Shown here: positions 8,086-16,673 of the stretch, one piece after another
Position numbering within the stretch: position 1 is the stretch's first letter
Layout of the letters: every line of letters starts with the position of its first letter
DNA from: Halobacillus litoralis
GTDB taxonomy: Bacteria; Bacillota; Bacilli; Bacillales; Halobacillaceae
Length of the DNA: 64,000 bases
Direction: 5' to 3'
Assembly: GCF_020171725.1 (NCBI RefSeq)
Contig: NZ_JAIVAJ010000006.1
Span: forward strand, 401,701 to 465,700
Notes under the pieces: model-generated
Database searches by the model: none
Told to the model about the DNA's origin: nothing
The model's input: only the letters and a program-made list of their open reading frames with translations
Translations under genes and position numbers: made by a program

Positions 8086-10488
8086 ATGATGAACCGAAAG
8101 ATCAAGCGTGCCGCCGTTCTTGGCTCTGGTGTTATGGGAGCCGGAATTGCTGCTCACTTAGCGAACGTTGGAATTCCGACGCTTATGTTGGACATTGTGC
8201 CGAAAGAGCTCAATGAAAAAGAAAAAAGTAAAGGTTTGACACTTGAACATCCAGCCGTGCGAAATCGAGTAGCTGAAATGAACAAACAAGCCTTGAAGAA
8301 ACAAAAACCTTCACCACTGACGAGTCAGGCGAATCTGGATCTCATACAGGTTGGAAACTTTTCAGATGATATGGAGAAGTTGTCTGAAGTGGATTGGGTC
8401 ATCGAAGTAGTAGTCGAGAACCTGGAGATTAAGAAAAAAGTGTTCGCCCAAGTCGATCAGCACCGGAAAAAAGGATCGATTATCAGCTCGAACACGTCAG
8501 GTATTTCTATAGAAGCCATGTCGGCAGATTGCAGTGAAGATTTCAGAAGTCACTTCCTAGGAACGCACTTCTTCAACCCACCGAGATACTTAAAACTGCT
8601 GGAGGTCATTCCGACGGCTGATACAGATCCGGAAGTTCTTTCTTATATGAAGGCCTTCGGGGAAGACGTACTCGGAAAAGGTGTCGTAGAAGCCAAGGAC
8701 ACACCGAACTTCATCGCGAACAGAATCGGTACGTATGGACTTTTAGTCACTGTTCAGAAGATGTTGCAAGGTGGATACAGCATTGGTGAAGTCGATTCCG
8801 TTACGGGTCCTATGATCGGAAGACCGAAGAGTGCCACGTTCAGGACATTGGACGTAGTAGGTCTCGATACATTCATCCATGTCGCAAATAATGTCCATGA
8901 ACAAGTGGCTGGAGAAGAGAAGAAAGTGTTCGAAATCCCGTCCTTCATGAGTGAGATGCTTGAGAAAGGCTGGATCGGTGCGAAGAGTGGTCAAGGATTT
9001 TTCCTTAAGAAAAAAGGAGAAAAAGGAAGCGAAATCCTGCAGCTGAATCCTGAAACACTCGAATATGAAGAGCGAGGAAAACTAAAAACCAAAGCTACTG
9101 AAATGGCGAAACAAGAAAAGGGTGCCAAGAGAAAACTAAAAGCGATCGTATCTGCTAAAGGCGATCGAGCTGGAGATCTCGTTTGGTCTGTCGTGAAGCC
9201 TGTCTTATTGTACTCTGGCGAACTGCTAGGCGAAATTGCCGATGACGTTCCATCCATTGATGAAGCGATGCGTTGGGGATTCGGCTGGGAGCTCGGGCCT
9301 TTCGAGATGTGGGATGCAATCGGTGTCAAAGCATCCGTTGAACGAATGAAAGAAGAAGGAGAGACTGTGCCTCAATGGGTGGAAGACTTCATTGAACAGG
9401 GAAATGAATCCTTTTATAAACGTGAGAATGGAAGCGTTTACTATTATCACAACGGAAGCTATCAGGAGCAGAAGTTCAATGTGAAAAATATCAACCTGAA
9501 GCGATTTAAAGAAACGAACGAAGTGATTAAGAAAAACGCCGGGGCAAGCCTGATAGACTTAGGAGATGGCGTAGCAGGACTTGAGTTCCATTCCCAGAGC
9601 AATGCCATCGGTCTTGATATCATCCAGATGATTAACTTTGCGGTCGATCACGTAGATGATCACTTTAAAGGGCTGGTCATCGGGAACCAAGGAAAGAACT
9701 TCTGTGTAGGCGCAAACCTTGGGATGATTTTAATGGAAGCGCAGGATTTCAATTTCTTCGAGATTGAAATGGTTGTGAAGAACTTCCAAGATGCGATGAC
9801 GAAGATGAAATACTCGGATAAACCGGTCGTGACTGCACCATTCGGTATGACCTTAGGTGGAGGAGCGGAAGTTTGTCTTCCGGCTGACTCGATACAGGCA
9901 TCACAAGAGACATACATGGGACTGGTGGAAGCAGGAGTCGGGCTCATTCCAGGTGGCGGTGGAAACAAAGAGCTTTACATGAAGCACCTCCGGAATATTC
10001 CACAAGGTGTCGATTTCGATCTACAGAAGGTAGCCAATGCTGTTTTCGAGAAAATTGCCATGGCAAAAGTATCGACATCAGGTGAAGAAGCGAGGGAGAA
10101 TGGATTCCTTGATCAGATGGATCAAATCAGTGCCAACGGAGACCACCTCTTATATGATGCCAAACAGAAAGTCATCGGTCTTCATGATTCGGGGTATCAG
10201 GCTCCTAAACGGACAAAGGTTCCCGTGGTAGGAGAACAAGGCTATGCCACGATGATGCTCGGTGCGAAATCGCTTGCCCTAAGTGGCTATGCCAGTGAAC
10301 ATGATTTGAAAATCGCTGAAAAACTAGCTCATGTCCTGGCCGGGGGTAAAGTGAAAGAAGGAACCTTAGTAGATGAACAATACTTACTTGATCTAGAAAG
10401 AGAAGCCTTCCTCAGCCTGGTCGGGGAACCGAAATCCCAAGCTAGGATGCAGCACATGTTAATGAAAGGCAAACCGCTCCGTAACTAA
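8086..10488 (+). CDS. fadN: 3-hydroxyacyl-CoA dehydrogenase / enoyl-CoA hydratase (FadN)
   Basis: 800 residues. The N-terminal NAD-binding Rossmann domain carries GSGVMGAGIAAHLANVG (about residues 13-29), followed by the dehydrogenase helical domain with NTSGISIEAM and GTHFFNPPRYLKLLEV. The C-terminal ~300 residues are a crotonase domain with GKNFCVGANLG and GMTLGGGAEVCLPAD forming the oxyanion hole. It carries out the hydration and second oxidation steps of beta-oxidation. It is the first gene of fadNAE, 17 bases before fadA, and starts at ATG 8086 behind AGGGGG. The FadR box sits 20 bases upstream of the start. Confidence 0.97.
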   Translation: MMNRKIKRAAVLGSGVMGAGIAAHLANVGIPTLMLDIVPKELNEKEKSKGLTLEHPAVRNRVAEMNKQALKKQKPSPLTSQANLDLIQVGNFSDDMEKLSEVDWVIEVVVENLEIKKKVFAQVDQHRKKGSIISSNTSGISIEAMSADCSEDFRSHFLGTHFFNPPRYLKLLEVIPTADTDPEVLSYMKAFGEDVLGKGVVEAKDTPNFIANRIGTYGLLVTVQKMLQGGYSIGEVDSVTGPMIGRPKSATFRTLDVVGLDTFIHVANNVHEQVAGEEKKVFEIPSFMSEMLEKGWIGAKSGQGFFLKKKGEKGSEILQLNPETLEYEERGKLKTKATEMAKQEKGAKRKLKAIVSAKGDRAGDLVWSVVKPVLLYSGELLGEIADDVPSIDEAMRWGFGWELGPFEMWDAIGVKASVERMKEEGETVPQWVEDFIEQGNESFYKRENGSVYYYHNGSYQEQKFNVKNINLKRFKETNEVIKKNAGASLIDLGDGVAGLEFHSQSNAIGLDIIQMINFAVDHVDDHFKGLVIGNQGKNFCVGANLGMILMEAQDFNFFEIEMVVKNFQDAMTKMKYSDKPVVTAPFGMTLGGGAEVCLPADSIQASQETYMGLVEAGVGLIPGGGGNKELYMKHLRNIPQGVDFDLQKVANAVFEKIAMAKVSTSGEEARENGFLDQMDQISANGDHLLYDAKQKVIGLHDSGYQAPKRTKVPVVGEQGYATMMLGAKSLALSGYASEHDLKIAEKLAHVLAGGKVKEGTLVDEQYLLDLEREAFLSLVGEPKSQARMQHMLMKGKPLRN

Positions 10489-10505
10489 GTAAAGGGGGAA
10501 GAATC

Positions 10506-11681
10506 GTGAAAGAAGCAGTGATTGTTTCAGGGGCAAGAACTCCTGTAGGCAGAGCGAAGAAAGGATCTCTGGCGAACAGTCGTCCGGATGACCTTGCAGC
10601 TCTGACCATAAAAGAAACGTTAAAACGCGCGAATCATTACGAAGGGTCCTTAGACGATGTCATTATCGGATGTGCCATGCCTGAAGCCGAACAAGGAATG
10701 AACATGGCGAGAAATATCGCGGGTCTAGCCGGTCTTCATCATAAAGTGCCGGCGATTACTATCAACCGCTACTGCTCTTCCGGTCTTCAAAGTGTGGCTT
10801 ATGCCGCTGAGAAGATCATGCTTGGCCATAGTGACGCAGCCATTGCGGGTGGTGCAGAATCCATGAGTCTCATTCCTATGGGAGGGCACGTCATCAAGCC
10901 CAATATACGATTAGTTGAGAACGCCCCTGAATATTACATGTCCATGGGGCATACAGCGGAAGAAGTGGCGAACCGTTTCGGCATTTCAAGAGAAGAACAG
11001 GATGCGTTTGCAGCTGAAAGTCATACACGTGCAGCAAAAGCGATCCAGGATGGGAAATTTGTCGATGAGATTGTTCCAGTCGATGTCATGAACCGAACGG
11101 TCGGAGATGACAACAAAGTCAAGGAGTCGACCTTCACGTTTTCGATGGATGAAGGCGTGCGTCCAGGGACAACAACAGACGTCCTTTCTAAGTTGAAGCC
11201 TGCCTTTTCTACAAAAGGTTCAGTGACAGCGGGGAACTCCTCTCAAATGAGTGACGGTGCTGCGTCGGTCCTTTTAATGGATCGTGAGAAAGCTCAAGCA
11301 GAAGGGCTGCTGCCACTTGTGAAATTCAGGTCCTTTGCTGTTGCAGGGGTGGAGCCGGATATCATGGGCGTCGGTCCTGTAGAGGCTGTACCCAAAGCAT
11401 TGAAGCTTGCTGGTCTTGAACTTTCTGATATCGGATTATTCGAATTGAATGAAGCCTTTGCGTCCCAATCGTTACAAGTCATTCGTAAGCTTGGACTGGA
11501 CCCGGAGAAGGTGAATGTCAATGGAGGGGCCATTGCGTTAGGTCACCCATTAGGATGTACAGGAACGAAGCTGACGTTGAGTCTGATTCACGAAATGAAA
11601 CGAAGAAATGAACAATTTGGTGTCGTTACGATGTGTATCGGCGGAGGAATGGGAGCAGCTGGCATTTTCGAGCTATTATAA
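10506..11681 (+). CDS. fadA: Acetyl-CoA C-acyltransferase (thiolase, FadA)
   Basis: 391 residues, full thiolase length. The nucleophile C90 lies in NRYCSSG, the C-terminal GHPLGCTG contributes His, and CIGGGMG supplies the second active Cys. It cleaves 3-ketoacyl-CoA with CoA to give acetyl-CoA and a shortened acyl-CoA. The start is GTG with AAAGGGGGAAG upstream. It is 12 bases from fadE, so it is tightly coupled. Confidence 0.97.
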   Translation: MKEAVIVSGARTPVGRAKKGSLANSRPDDLAALTIKETLKRANHYEGSLDDVIIGCAMPEAEQGMNMARNIAGLAGLHHKVPAITINRYCSSGLQSVAYAAEKIMLGHSDAAIAGGAESMSLIPMGGHVIKPNIRLVENAPEYYMSMGHTAEEVANRFGISREEQDAFAAESHTRAAKAIQDGKFVDEIVPVDVMNRTVGDDNKVKESTFTFSMDEGVRPGTTTDVLSKLKPAFSTKGSVTAGNSSQMSDGAASVLLMDREKAQAEGLLPLVKFRSFAVAGVEPDIMGVGPVEAVPKALKLAGLELSDIGLFELNEAFASQSLQVIRKLGLDPEKVNVNGGAIALGHPLGCTGTKLTLSLIHEMKRRNEQFGVVTMCIGGGMGAAGIFELL

Positions 11682-11693
11682 GAGGAGGAACAT

Positions 11694-13478
11694 ATGATGA
11701 GTGAAGTAAAAGATATGATTAAGGGCGGCGGATTTATTGTTGAAGATTTAACGGCACAGGATGTCATCACACCCGAGGACTTCACAGATGAACATTTAAT
11801 GATCGCCAAGACAGCTGAGGATTTCGTTCTGGGAGAAGTGGTTCCAAAGATTGAAAACCTGGAGAATCATGAATTTGAACACTCCGTTGCGCTGCTGAAA
11901 CAAGCAGGGGAACTCGGGCTCCTTGGAGCAGATGTGCCGGAGGAGTATGGTGGGCTTCAACTAGATAAGATTTCGTCTTCCTTGATTACAGAAAAGTTCT
12001 CAAGAGCCGGCGGATTTTCCGTTACACACGGGGCCCACGTCGGGATTGGGTCCTTACCGATTGTGTTCTTCGGAAACGACGATCAGAAGAAAAAGTATTT
12101 ACCACTTTTAGCAACAGGTGAGAAGCTGGCAGCCTACGCGCTGACTGAACCAGGTTCTGGATCGGATGCGCTGGGTGCCAAGACGACCGCTAAATTAAAC
12201 GAGGCAGGCACTCACTACGTTCTAAACGGAGAAAAACAGTGGATCACAAACTCTGCATTTGCTGATGTGTTTGTCGTCTACGCTAAAATTGATGGAGATA
12301 AGTTCACAGCCTTCATCGTGGAGCGCGATTACCCGGGCGTTTCGACTGGACCAGAAGAGAAGAAGATGGGGATTAAGTCTTCTTCTACTCGTACGCTGAT
12401 CTTGGAAGATGCGGAAGTTCCAGTGGAAAATGTACTTGGTGACATCGGAAAAGGCCACGTGATCGCCTTTAACATTTTGAACGTCGGTCGTTACAAGCTG
12501 GCGATCGGAGGAGTCGGTGGCGCGAAGAGAGCGATTGAGCTGTCTGTGAAATATGCGAAGGAACGTAAGCAATTCAAGACTCCAATCGCAAGCTTCCCTC
12601 TTATTCAGGAAAAGATCGCATCAGTCGCTGCGAATACGTACGCGAACGAAAGTGCTGTGTACCGTACGGTCGGACTGTTTGAACAGAGTATGGGCAAACT
12701 GTCGGACGAAGAGTTGAAAGACGGTGCTGCGGTTGCTAAAGTGATTGCAGAATATGCGATTGAATGTTCATTGAACAAAGTATTCGGAACAGAGCTTCTT
12801 GACTTTGCAGCGGATGAAGCGGTTCAAATTCATGGTGGATATGGGTTCATGGCTGAGTATGAAGTAGAGCGCATGTATCGTGATTCCCGTATTAACCGAA
12901 TCTTTGAAGGAACGAACGAAATCAATAGAATGATTGTACCTGGCACCCTTCTGAAAAAAGCAATGAAAGGCGAACTGCCTCTATTGCAGAAAGCACAAGC
13001 CCTACAAGAGGAAATCATGACGATGATGCCGGAGGAACCTGGTATCGAAGCGCTTGAGCAGGAGAAGTATCTGCTTCAGAATGCGAAGAAGATCGGCCTT
13101 CTTGCGGCAGGTCTTGCAGCTCAGAAATTTGGAGAGAAGCTTGAAAACGAGCAGGAGATCCTCGTGAACATTGCAGATATGGTAGGTGAGATCTACAACA
13201 TCGAGTCCGCTGTTCTACGTACAGAGAAGGCGATCGATGCAACAGGAGAAGAGAAGAATAAGCAGAAACTTCTTTACACACAAGTCTACGTGCAGGAGGC
13301 CTTTAACCGTATTGAAGCTCATGCAAAAGAAACCTTGATCGCAGCTGAATCTGGTGATTCACTCAGAATGATGCTTGGAGCGTTGAGAAAGCTGACACGT
13401 CACACGCCTACTAATGTCATTACGAAGAAACGGGAAATCGCTGCTGCTCTTATTGAAGCAGAAAAATACACCGTTTAA
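11694..13478 (+). CDS. fadE: Acyl-CoA dehydrogenase (FadE)
   Basis: 594 residues. The core (~1-400) has the usual acyl-CoA dehydrogenase marks: YALTEPGSGSDA, EKQWITNS, GVGGAKRAIELSVKYAKERKQF and IHGGYGFMAEYEVERMYRDSRI with the catalytic Glu region. A C-terminal helical extension of ~190 residues is typical of the Bacillus FadE/VLCAD-like form. It catalyses the FAD-dependent first step of beta-oxidation. Two ATG codons lie together after AGAGGAGGAA; either could initiate. Last gene of the operon. Confidence 0.97.
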   Translation: MMSEVKDMIKGGGFIVEDLTAQDVITPEDFTDEHLMIAKTAEDFVLGEVVPKIENLENHEFEHSVALLKQAGELGLLGADVPEEYGGLQLDKISSSLITEKFSRAGGFSVTHGAHVGIGSLPIVFFGNDDQKKKYLPLLATGEKLAAYALTEPGSGSDALGAKTTAKLNEAGTHYVLNGEKQWITNSAFADVFVVYAKIDGDKFTAFIVERDYPGVSTGPEEKKMGIKSSSTRTLILEDAEVPVENVLGDIGKGHVIAFNILNVGRYKLAIGGVGGAKRAIELSVKYAKERKQFKTPIASFPLIQEKIASVAANTYANESAVYRTVGLFEQSMGKLSDEELKDGAAVAKVIAEYAIECSLNKVFGTELLDFAADEAVQIHGGYGFMAEYEVERMYRDSRINRIFEGTNEINRMIVPGTLLKKAMKGELPLLQKAQALQEEIMTMMPEEPGIEALEQEKYLLQNAKKIGLLAAGLAAQKFGEKLENEQEILVNIADMVGEIYNIESAVLRTEKAIDATGEEKNKQKLLYTQVYVQEAFNRIEAHAKETLIAAESGDSLRMMLGALRKLTRHTPTNVITKKREIAAALIEAEKYTV

Positions 13479-13486
13479 TGTGGCAG

Positions 13487-13522
13487 AACCCTCTACCCTC
13501 GAAAAAAGGTAGGGGGTTTTTT
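13487..13522 (+). terminator. Terminator of fadNAE
   Basis: An 11-bp stem (AACCCTCTACC paired with GGTAGGGGGTT, one G-T) and a T run. Confidence 0.85.
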
Positions 13523-13643
13523 CACCTTTCATGATTCGATCCATCCCTGTATCAAGGGAATCTACAGGAAAAGTTCAATTTCATGAATTTACCCCTTTTG
13601 ATATGGTAAAATATAAAACAACATCGAAGAGAGGGGATGTCAT

Positions 13644-14003
13644 ATGCCTTTAACCTTCTACTGGTACCCGAATTGCGGTACGTGTAAAAAAGCGAAGAAG
13701 TGGTTGGACGCAGAGGGAGTGGATTATAAGACCGTACATATCGTCGAAGAAACACCTTCTGAACGTGACCTGGAGGACCTTGTCGGCAAGAGCGGTCTTT
13801 CTTCTCGGAAATTCTTTAATACAAGTGGTAAAAAGTATAGAGAATTGAATATGAAGGAGAAGCTCAAAGAAGCCTCCGAACAGGACATGATTCAATGGCT
13901 TGCTTCGGACGGAATGTTAATCAAGCGCCCTATCGTAACAGATGGCGAACAAGTCACCGTCGGCTTCAAGGAAGAACAGTTCCGAGAAGTATGGGGGCAA
14001 TGA
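13644..14003 (+). CDS. yusI: ArsC/Spx-family thioredoxin-fold protein YusI
   Basis: 119 residues with NCGTC (C11-x2-C14) after the first strand and KRPIVTDG with the family's cis-Pro region. It belongs to the ArsC/Spx/YusI group of small reductases or transcription cofactors. The sequence keeps both Cys of the redox centre, as in Spx, but lies beside fad and gcvH exactly as yusI does in B. subtilis. True arsenate reduction is doubtful and function is unknown. ATG preceded by GAGAGGGG. Confidence 0.85.
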   Translation: MPLTFYWYPNCGTCKKAKKWLDAEGVDYKTVHIVEETPSERDLEDLVGKSGLSSRKFFNTSGKKYRELNMKEKLKEASEQDMIQWLASDGMLIKRPIVTDGEQVTVGFKEEQFREVWGQ

Positions 14004-14084
14004 TGATTGAATTGAAATAAAAGCTTTTCGCTTTTATGACGAAATGGTAATGTAAAGATAAAGTATTTATGTGGAGGGATTTTG

Positions 14085-14468
14085 ATGAGTTTACCAAAAG
14101 ATTTTCGTTATTCTGAAGAACATGAGTGGGTAAAAGAAGAGGACGGAAAAGTAAGAATCGGGATTACCGATTTTGCACAGTCTGAACTTGGAGATATCGT
14201 ATTCGTTGAGCTTCCAGAAGTAGGAGAAGAGTTGGAAGTAGACGAGCCATTCGGTTCAGTAGAGTCTGTTAAAACCGTTTCTGAACTTTACGCACCAATC
14301 AGCGGGAAAGTAGTCGAAATTAATGAGGAGCTGGAAGACAGCCCTGAATTTGTAAACGAATCCCCCTACGAAAAAGCATGGATGGTTGTCGTTGAGCCAA
14401 GCGACTCTTCTCAATTGGACAACCTTATGAATGCTGAAAAATATGAAGAAATGATCGATGCAGATTAA
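14085..14468 (+). CDS. gcvH: Glycine cleavage system H protein
   Basis: 127 residues, a single lipoyl domain with the lipoylation site K63 in [12 protein letters not shown]. It shuttles aminomethyl groups in glycine cleavage, and in Bacillus it is also the lipoate relay protein needed to lipoylate the 2-oxoacid dehydrogenases. The gene stands apart from gcvT-gcvP, as in B. subtilis. ATG 14085 is preferred over the TTG one codon upstream because GGAGGG is ideally spaced. Confidence 0.97.
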   Translation: MSLPKDFRYSEEHEWVKEEDGKVRIGITDFAQSELGDIVFVELPEVGEELEVDEPFGSVESVKTVSELYAPISGKVVEINEELEDSPEFVNESPYEKAWMVVVEPSDSSQLDNLMNAEKYEEMIDAD

Positions 14469-14554
14469 TCGTTATGAAACGGTGATCTTTTAACAGGCAG
14501 GGCTGCATAGGAATCCCCTTGTCTGACATGATCGGATTCATCATTAATCATGTT

Positions 14555-14584
14555 CAGACCATGTCACGAGACATGGTCTGTTTC
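14555..14584 (+). terminator. Terminator-like hairpin between gcvH and yusF
   Basis: CAGACCATGT pairs with ACATGGTCTG around a 6-base loop. The T run is short, so some read-through is possible. Confidence 0.6.
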
Positions 14585-14603
14585 TGTATAGAGGGTGGTA
14601 GGA

Positions 14604-14951
14604 ATGGAAGTCGAACGAATTGTCATTGTTGAAGGAATAACGGATAAAAAGAAGCTGAAGAAAGTACTGGATGAAGATGTGGAAATCATCTGCACATATG
14701 GTACGCTTGGGATCGAGAGGATGGAAGAGATGATTTTAGATTACAACCTCGACCATCGCACGGTCTTTATTCTTGTAGATGAGGACGATTCCGGCTATAA
14801 ATTGCGGAAGCAGCTGACTGTGGAATTGCCGCATGCCTCCCATATCTACATTGATAAAGCGTTTAGAGAGGTAGCTGCGACTCCTGAACCTGAGTTGGCA
14901 CGAGCTCTCTTGAATCATCATTTCAGCGTCAAATCGATTTATCTCATCTAG
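14604..14951 (+). CDS. yusF: TOPRIM-domain protein YusF
   Basis: 115 residues, essentially one TOPRIM domain: the conserved Glu in IVIVEGITDKKKL and the DxD-type acidic cluster in FILVDEDDSGYKLR. Stand-alone TOPRIM proteins of this type (YusF; related to RNase M5 and OLD nucleases) are predicted metal-dependent nucleases or ligand-binding proteins of unknown target. ATG 14604 follows GAGGGTGGTAGG; an upstream in-frame GTG is less well placed. Ten bases before yusE. Confidence 0.8.
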   Translation: MEVERIVIVEGITDKKKLKKVLDEDVEIICTYGTLGIERMEEMILDYNLDHRTVFILVDEDDSGYKLRKQLTVELPHASHIYIDKAFREVAATPEPELARALLNHHFSVKSIYLI

Positions 14952-14961
14952 GAGGATCAAC

Positions 14962-15270
14962 TTGGAAGACCTCGAAGCACGAGCATCACTGATATTACAA
15001 GAAAAAGAAACAGCCCTGACTTTCATCCACAGTCCTTTCTGTGCGACGTGCCATCTTGCTGAAAAGATGTTGTCGGTTATTGAAGAAACGATGCAGAAGT
15101 CAGTATTTTATAAATGCAATGCCTCTCTTAACCCTGATTTAATGGACCACCTTCAAGTAGAAAGTGTTCCGTGCCTCTTAATTACAGAGAATGGAGACGT
15201 TGTAGAGAAGATTTATGCATTTCATTCCATTCCTCATATGTATGAGCGCGTATCAAAATATGTTGGATAA
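14962..15270 (+). CDS. yusE: Thioredoxin-like protein YusE
   Basis: 102 residues with the thioredoxin redox motif CATC in SPFCATCHLAEKM and a cis-Pro in VESVPCLLI. It is cytoplasmic, without signal peptide or anchor. Start is TTG behind AGGAGG. It is in one unit with yusF, as in B. subtilis; the physiological substrate is unknown. Confidence 0.85.
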   Translation: MEDLEARASLILQEKETALTFIHSPFCATCHLAEKMLSVIEETMQKSVFYKCNASLNPDLMDHLQVESVPCLLITENGDVVEKIYAFHSIPHMYERVSKYVG

Positions 15271-15325
15271 GCAGTTTATTTCCCGGGAAATGACGAGCGA
15301 ATCTTACAAAAGCATAAAGGAATAG

Positions 15326-15369
15326 CTCCTCCTGAAAGCGAAGAACTTTCATATAAGGGAGGAGTCTTT
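15326..15369 (+). promoter_or_regulatory. Hairpin that buries the yusD ribosome site
   Basis: CTCCTCC pairs with GGAGGAG, which is the Shine-Dalgarno of yusD. An inner stem TGAAAG/CTTTCA sits inside, and five T follow the outer arm directly before the ATG. It can act as the yusE terminator and as a translational gate for yusD. Confidence 0.6.
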
Positions 15370-15371
15370 TT

Positions 15372-15695
15372 ATGGAACATGATTTCAAAAAGTGGGCTGC
15401 CGGTGTAAATAGAAGGAGAGATTTGTACCCGCTAATGAGAGGGGTGTCTTTCATGATTGATAACCCTGAAGATCCGAGTGCCTATGTTTTCACGTTTTCC
15501 AAAACAGGGGTTGAGGTGAGTGATGCAAGTGACCAAGAGATGACTGATGTCACACTGGAAGCACCCTCTCACCTTATAGAAAAGCTTTTTCGAGGCGAGG
15601 AAAAACTGACAACTTTACGCGCTGAGAACTCCACGTTAAAGGGGAGTCTTGCCCACTTATTACAGGTGGAAGCGTTGATTTATCTTTCTAAATAA
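15372..15695 (+). CDS. yusD: SCP2-like small protein YusD
   Basis: 107 residues with a pattern of a small sterol-carrier-protein-2-type lipid-binding fold (FTFSKTGVEVSD, then DVTLEAPSHLIEKLFRGE). Position between yusE and met genes matches yusD. Its ribosome site lies in the arm of a hairpin. The 3' end overlaps the convergent redoxin gene by 8 bases. The lipid-binding role is inference. Confidence 0.65.
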   Translation: MEHDFKKWAAGVNRRRDLYPLMRGVSFMIDNPEDPSAYVFTFSKTGVEVSDASDQEMTDVTLEAPSHLIEKLFRGEEKLTTLRAENSTLKGSLAHLLQVEALIYLSK

Positions 15696-16104
15696 CCTTG
15701 CCAATCGCCTCTACGACATCCAGGAAAGGGGCTTTGTCCCCGAATGAAGCAACAATCTTCCCTTCCCGGTCGATGATGATCGTTGAGGGGACTCCGTCAC
15801 AGTTATACAGGTCGTAAATGTCTCTCCCTCGATCGACTAGTGTCGGTTGTGTCAGAAATTGTTCGGCATATTTTACAGCTTCTTCTTCATTACGCTCACG
15901 ACCTGTTACATTGATGGTGTACATTTCGATTTGCTCATGGTTCATCGTTTTATAGAGCTGCTCTTTTTTAGGAAGATCACGGCTCGAATCTGGACACCAG
16001 GAAGCCCAAAATGTGAGAATCGTTGCTTTTCCTTTCTGTTCACTCAATCGGAACGTATCATCTGAAAACATATAAGAAAGTTCAAAATCTGGTGCTTGGT
16101 TCAT
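15688..16104 (-). CDS. TlpA/ResA-like redoxin with a single active-site Cys
   Basis: 138 residues of thioredoxin fold: NQAPDFELSYMFSDDTFRLSEQKG, then FWASWCPDS (C37) and GVPSTIIID with the cis-Pro. The usual C-x-x-C is C-P-D-S, so the resolving Cys is lost and the protein could act as a peroxidase-like or monothiol redoxin. No signal peptide or membrane anchor is seen, unlike ResA. ATG 16104 is chosen because AAAGGAG lies 9 bases upstream; the earlier ATG overlaps that site. Confidence 0.8.
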   Translation of the reverse strand: MNQAPDFELSYMFSDDTFRLSEQKGKATILTFWASWCPDSSRDLPKKEQLYKTMNHEQIEMYTINVTGRERNEEEAVKYAEQFLTQPTLVDRGRDIYDLYNCDGVPSTIIIDREGKIVASFGDKAPFLDVVEAIGKVI

Positions 16105-16132
16105 AGTTCTATGCTCCTTTGTCATAAAAAGA

Positions 16133-16161
16133 TTGACGTCTTTTCCTTACCATGCTAACAT
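16133..16161 (+). promoter_or_regulatory. Promoter of the first S-box leader
   Basis: TTGACG, 17 bases, TAACAT, about 30 bases upstream of the first SAM aptamer. Confidence 0.65.
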
Positions 16162-16190
16162 AATCATTAATTTCATATCGATATCTTATA

Positions 16191-16338
16191 CTTATCCAGA
16201 GAGGCGGAGGGACTGGCCCTGCGATGCCCGGCAACCGGTTTGTAGAACACGGTGCTAATTCCAGCAAAGCGTAGCAGCTTTGAAAGATGAGAGATGATGA
16301 TTTGCGGAACTCTCTTCTTTTAAAGAAGGGATTTTTTT
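16191..16338 (+). ncRNA. SAM-I riboswitch (S-box) 1 with its own terminator, no gene of its own
   Basis: The aptamer (16191-16293) has the S-box core: CTTATCCAGAGAGGCGGAGG, GACTGGCCC, GATGCCCGGCAACC and a closing GATGAGAG. Its terminator is a 9-bp stem at 16311-16331 followed by seven T. The next feature downstream is another promoter and another S-box, not a gene. The RNA could work in series with the second leader, act in trans, or be a relic. Confidence 0.93.
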
Positions 16339-16385
16339 ATGGAATTCTTGAAAAGAAGGAATATTCATATTGTTAGAATATTTTG

Positions 16386-16415
16386 TTGACAATCGATAAG
16401 AAGCGGTGCTACAAT
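16386..16415 (+). promoter_or_regulatory. Promoter of the second S-box leader / metNIQ
   Basis: Perfect TTGACA, an 18-base spacer and TACAAT, between the first S-box terminator and the second aptamer. Confidence 0.75.
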
Positions 16416-16470
16416 CTCCTTTGTAACACTTAAACGGATTAAAGTGATAATAACTTAATATACGAAAGTA

Positions 16471-16639
16471 CTCTTATCCAGAGAGGCGGAGGGACTGGCC
16501 CTATGATGCCCGGCAACCGACGAACTGATCATTCGTTACGGTGCCAAATCCTACAAGGTGTAACCAACACTTTGAGAGATGAGAGAGCAGACAATGATGA
16601 AGTACGCTTTTCTGTTCTCTTGCAGAAAAGCGTTTTTTT
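16471..16639 (+). ncRNA. SAM-I riboswitch (S-box) 2 controlling metNIQ
   Basis: The aptamer (16471-16585) repeats the S-box core nearly base for base (GAGAGGCGGAGGGACTGGCC, then GATGCCCGGCAACC), with P1 formed by CTCTTATC and GATGAGAG. The terminator is an 11-bp stem (16604-16614 with 16623-16633) and seven T. High SAM would stop transcription before metN. Confidence 0.96.
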
Positions 16640-16673
16640 ATTGGGAGTCTTTGATAATGGAGGGAAAGACAGC

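Noticed and set aside
16503..16673. N-terminal extension of metN reaching into the S-box aptamer
   Set aside because: The ATG lies inside the riboswitch core, has no ribosome site, and the extension has no ABC-protein similarity. ATG 16674 has GGAGGG.
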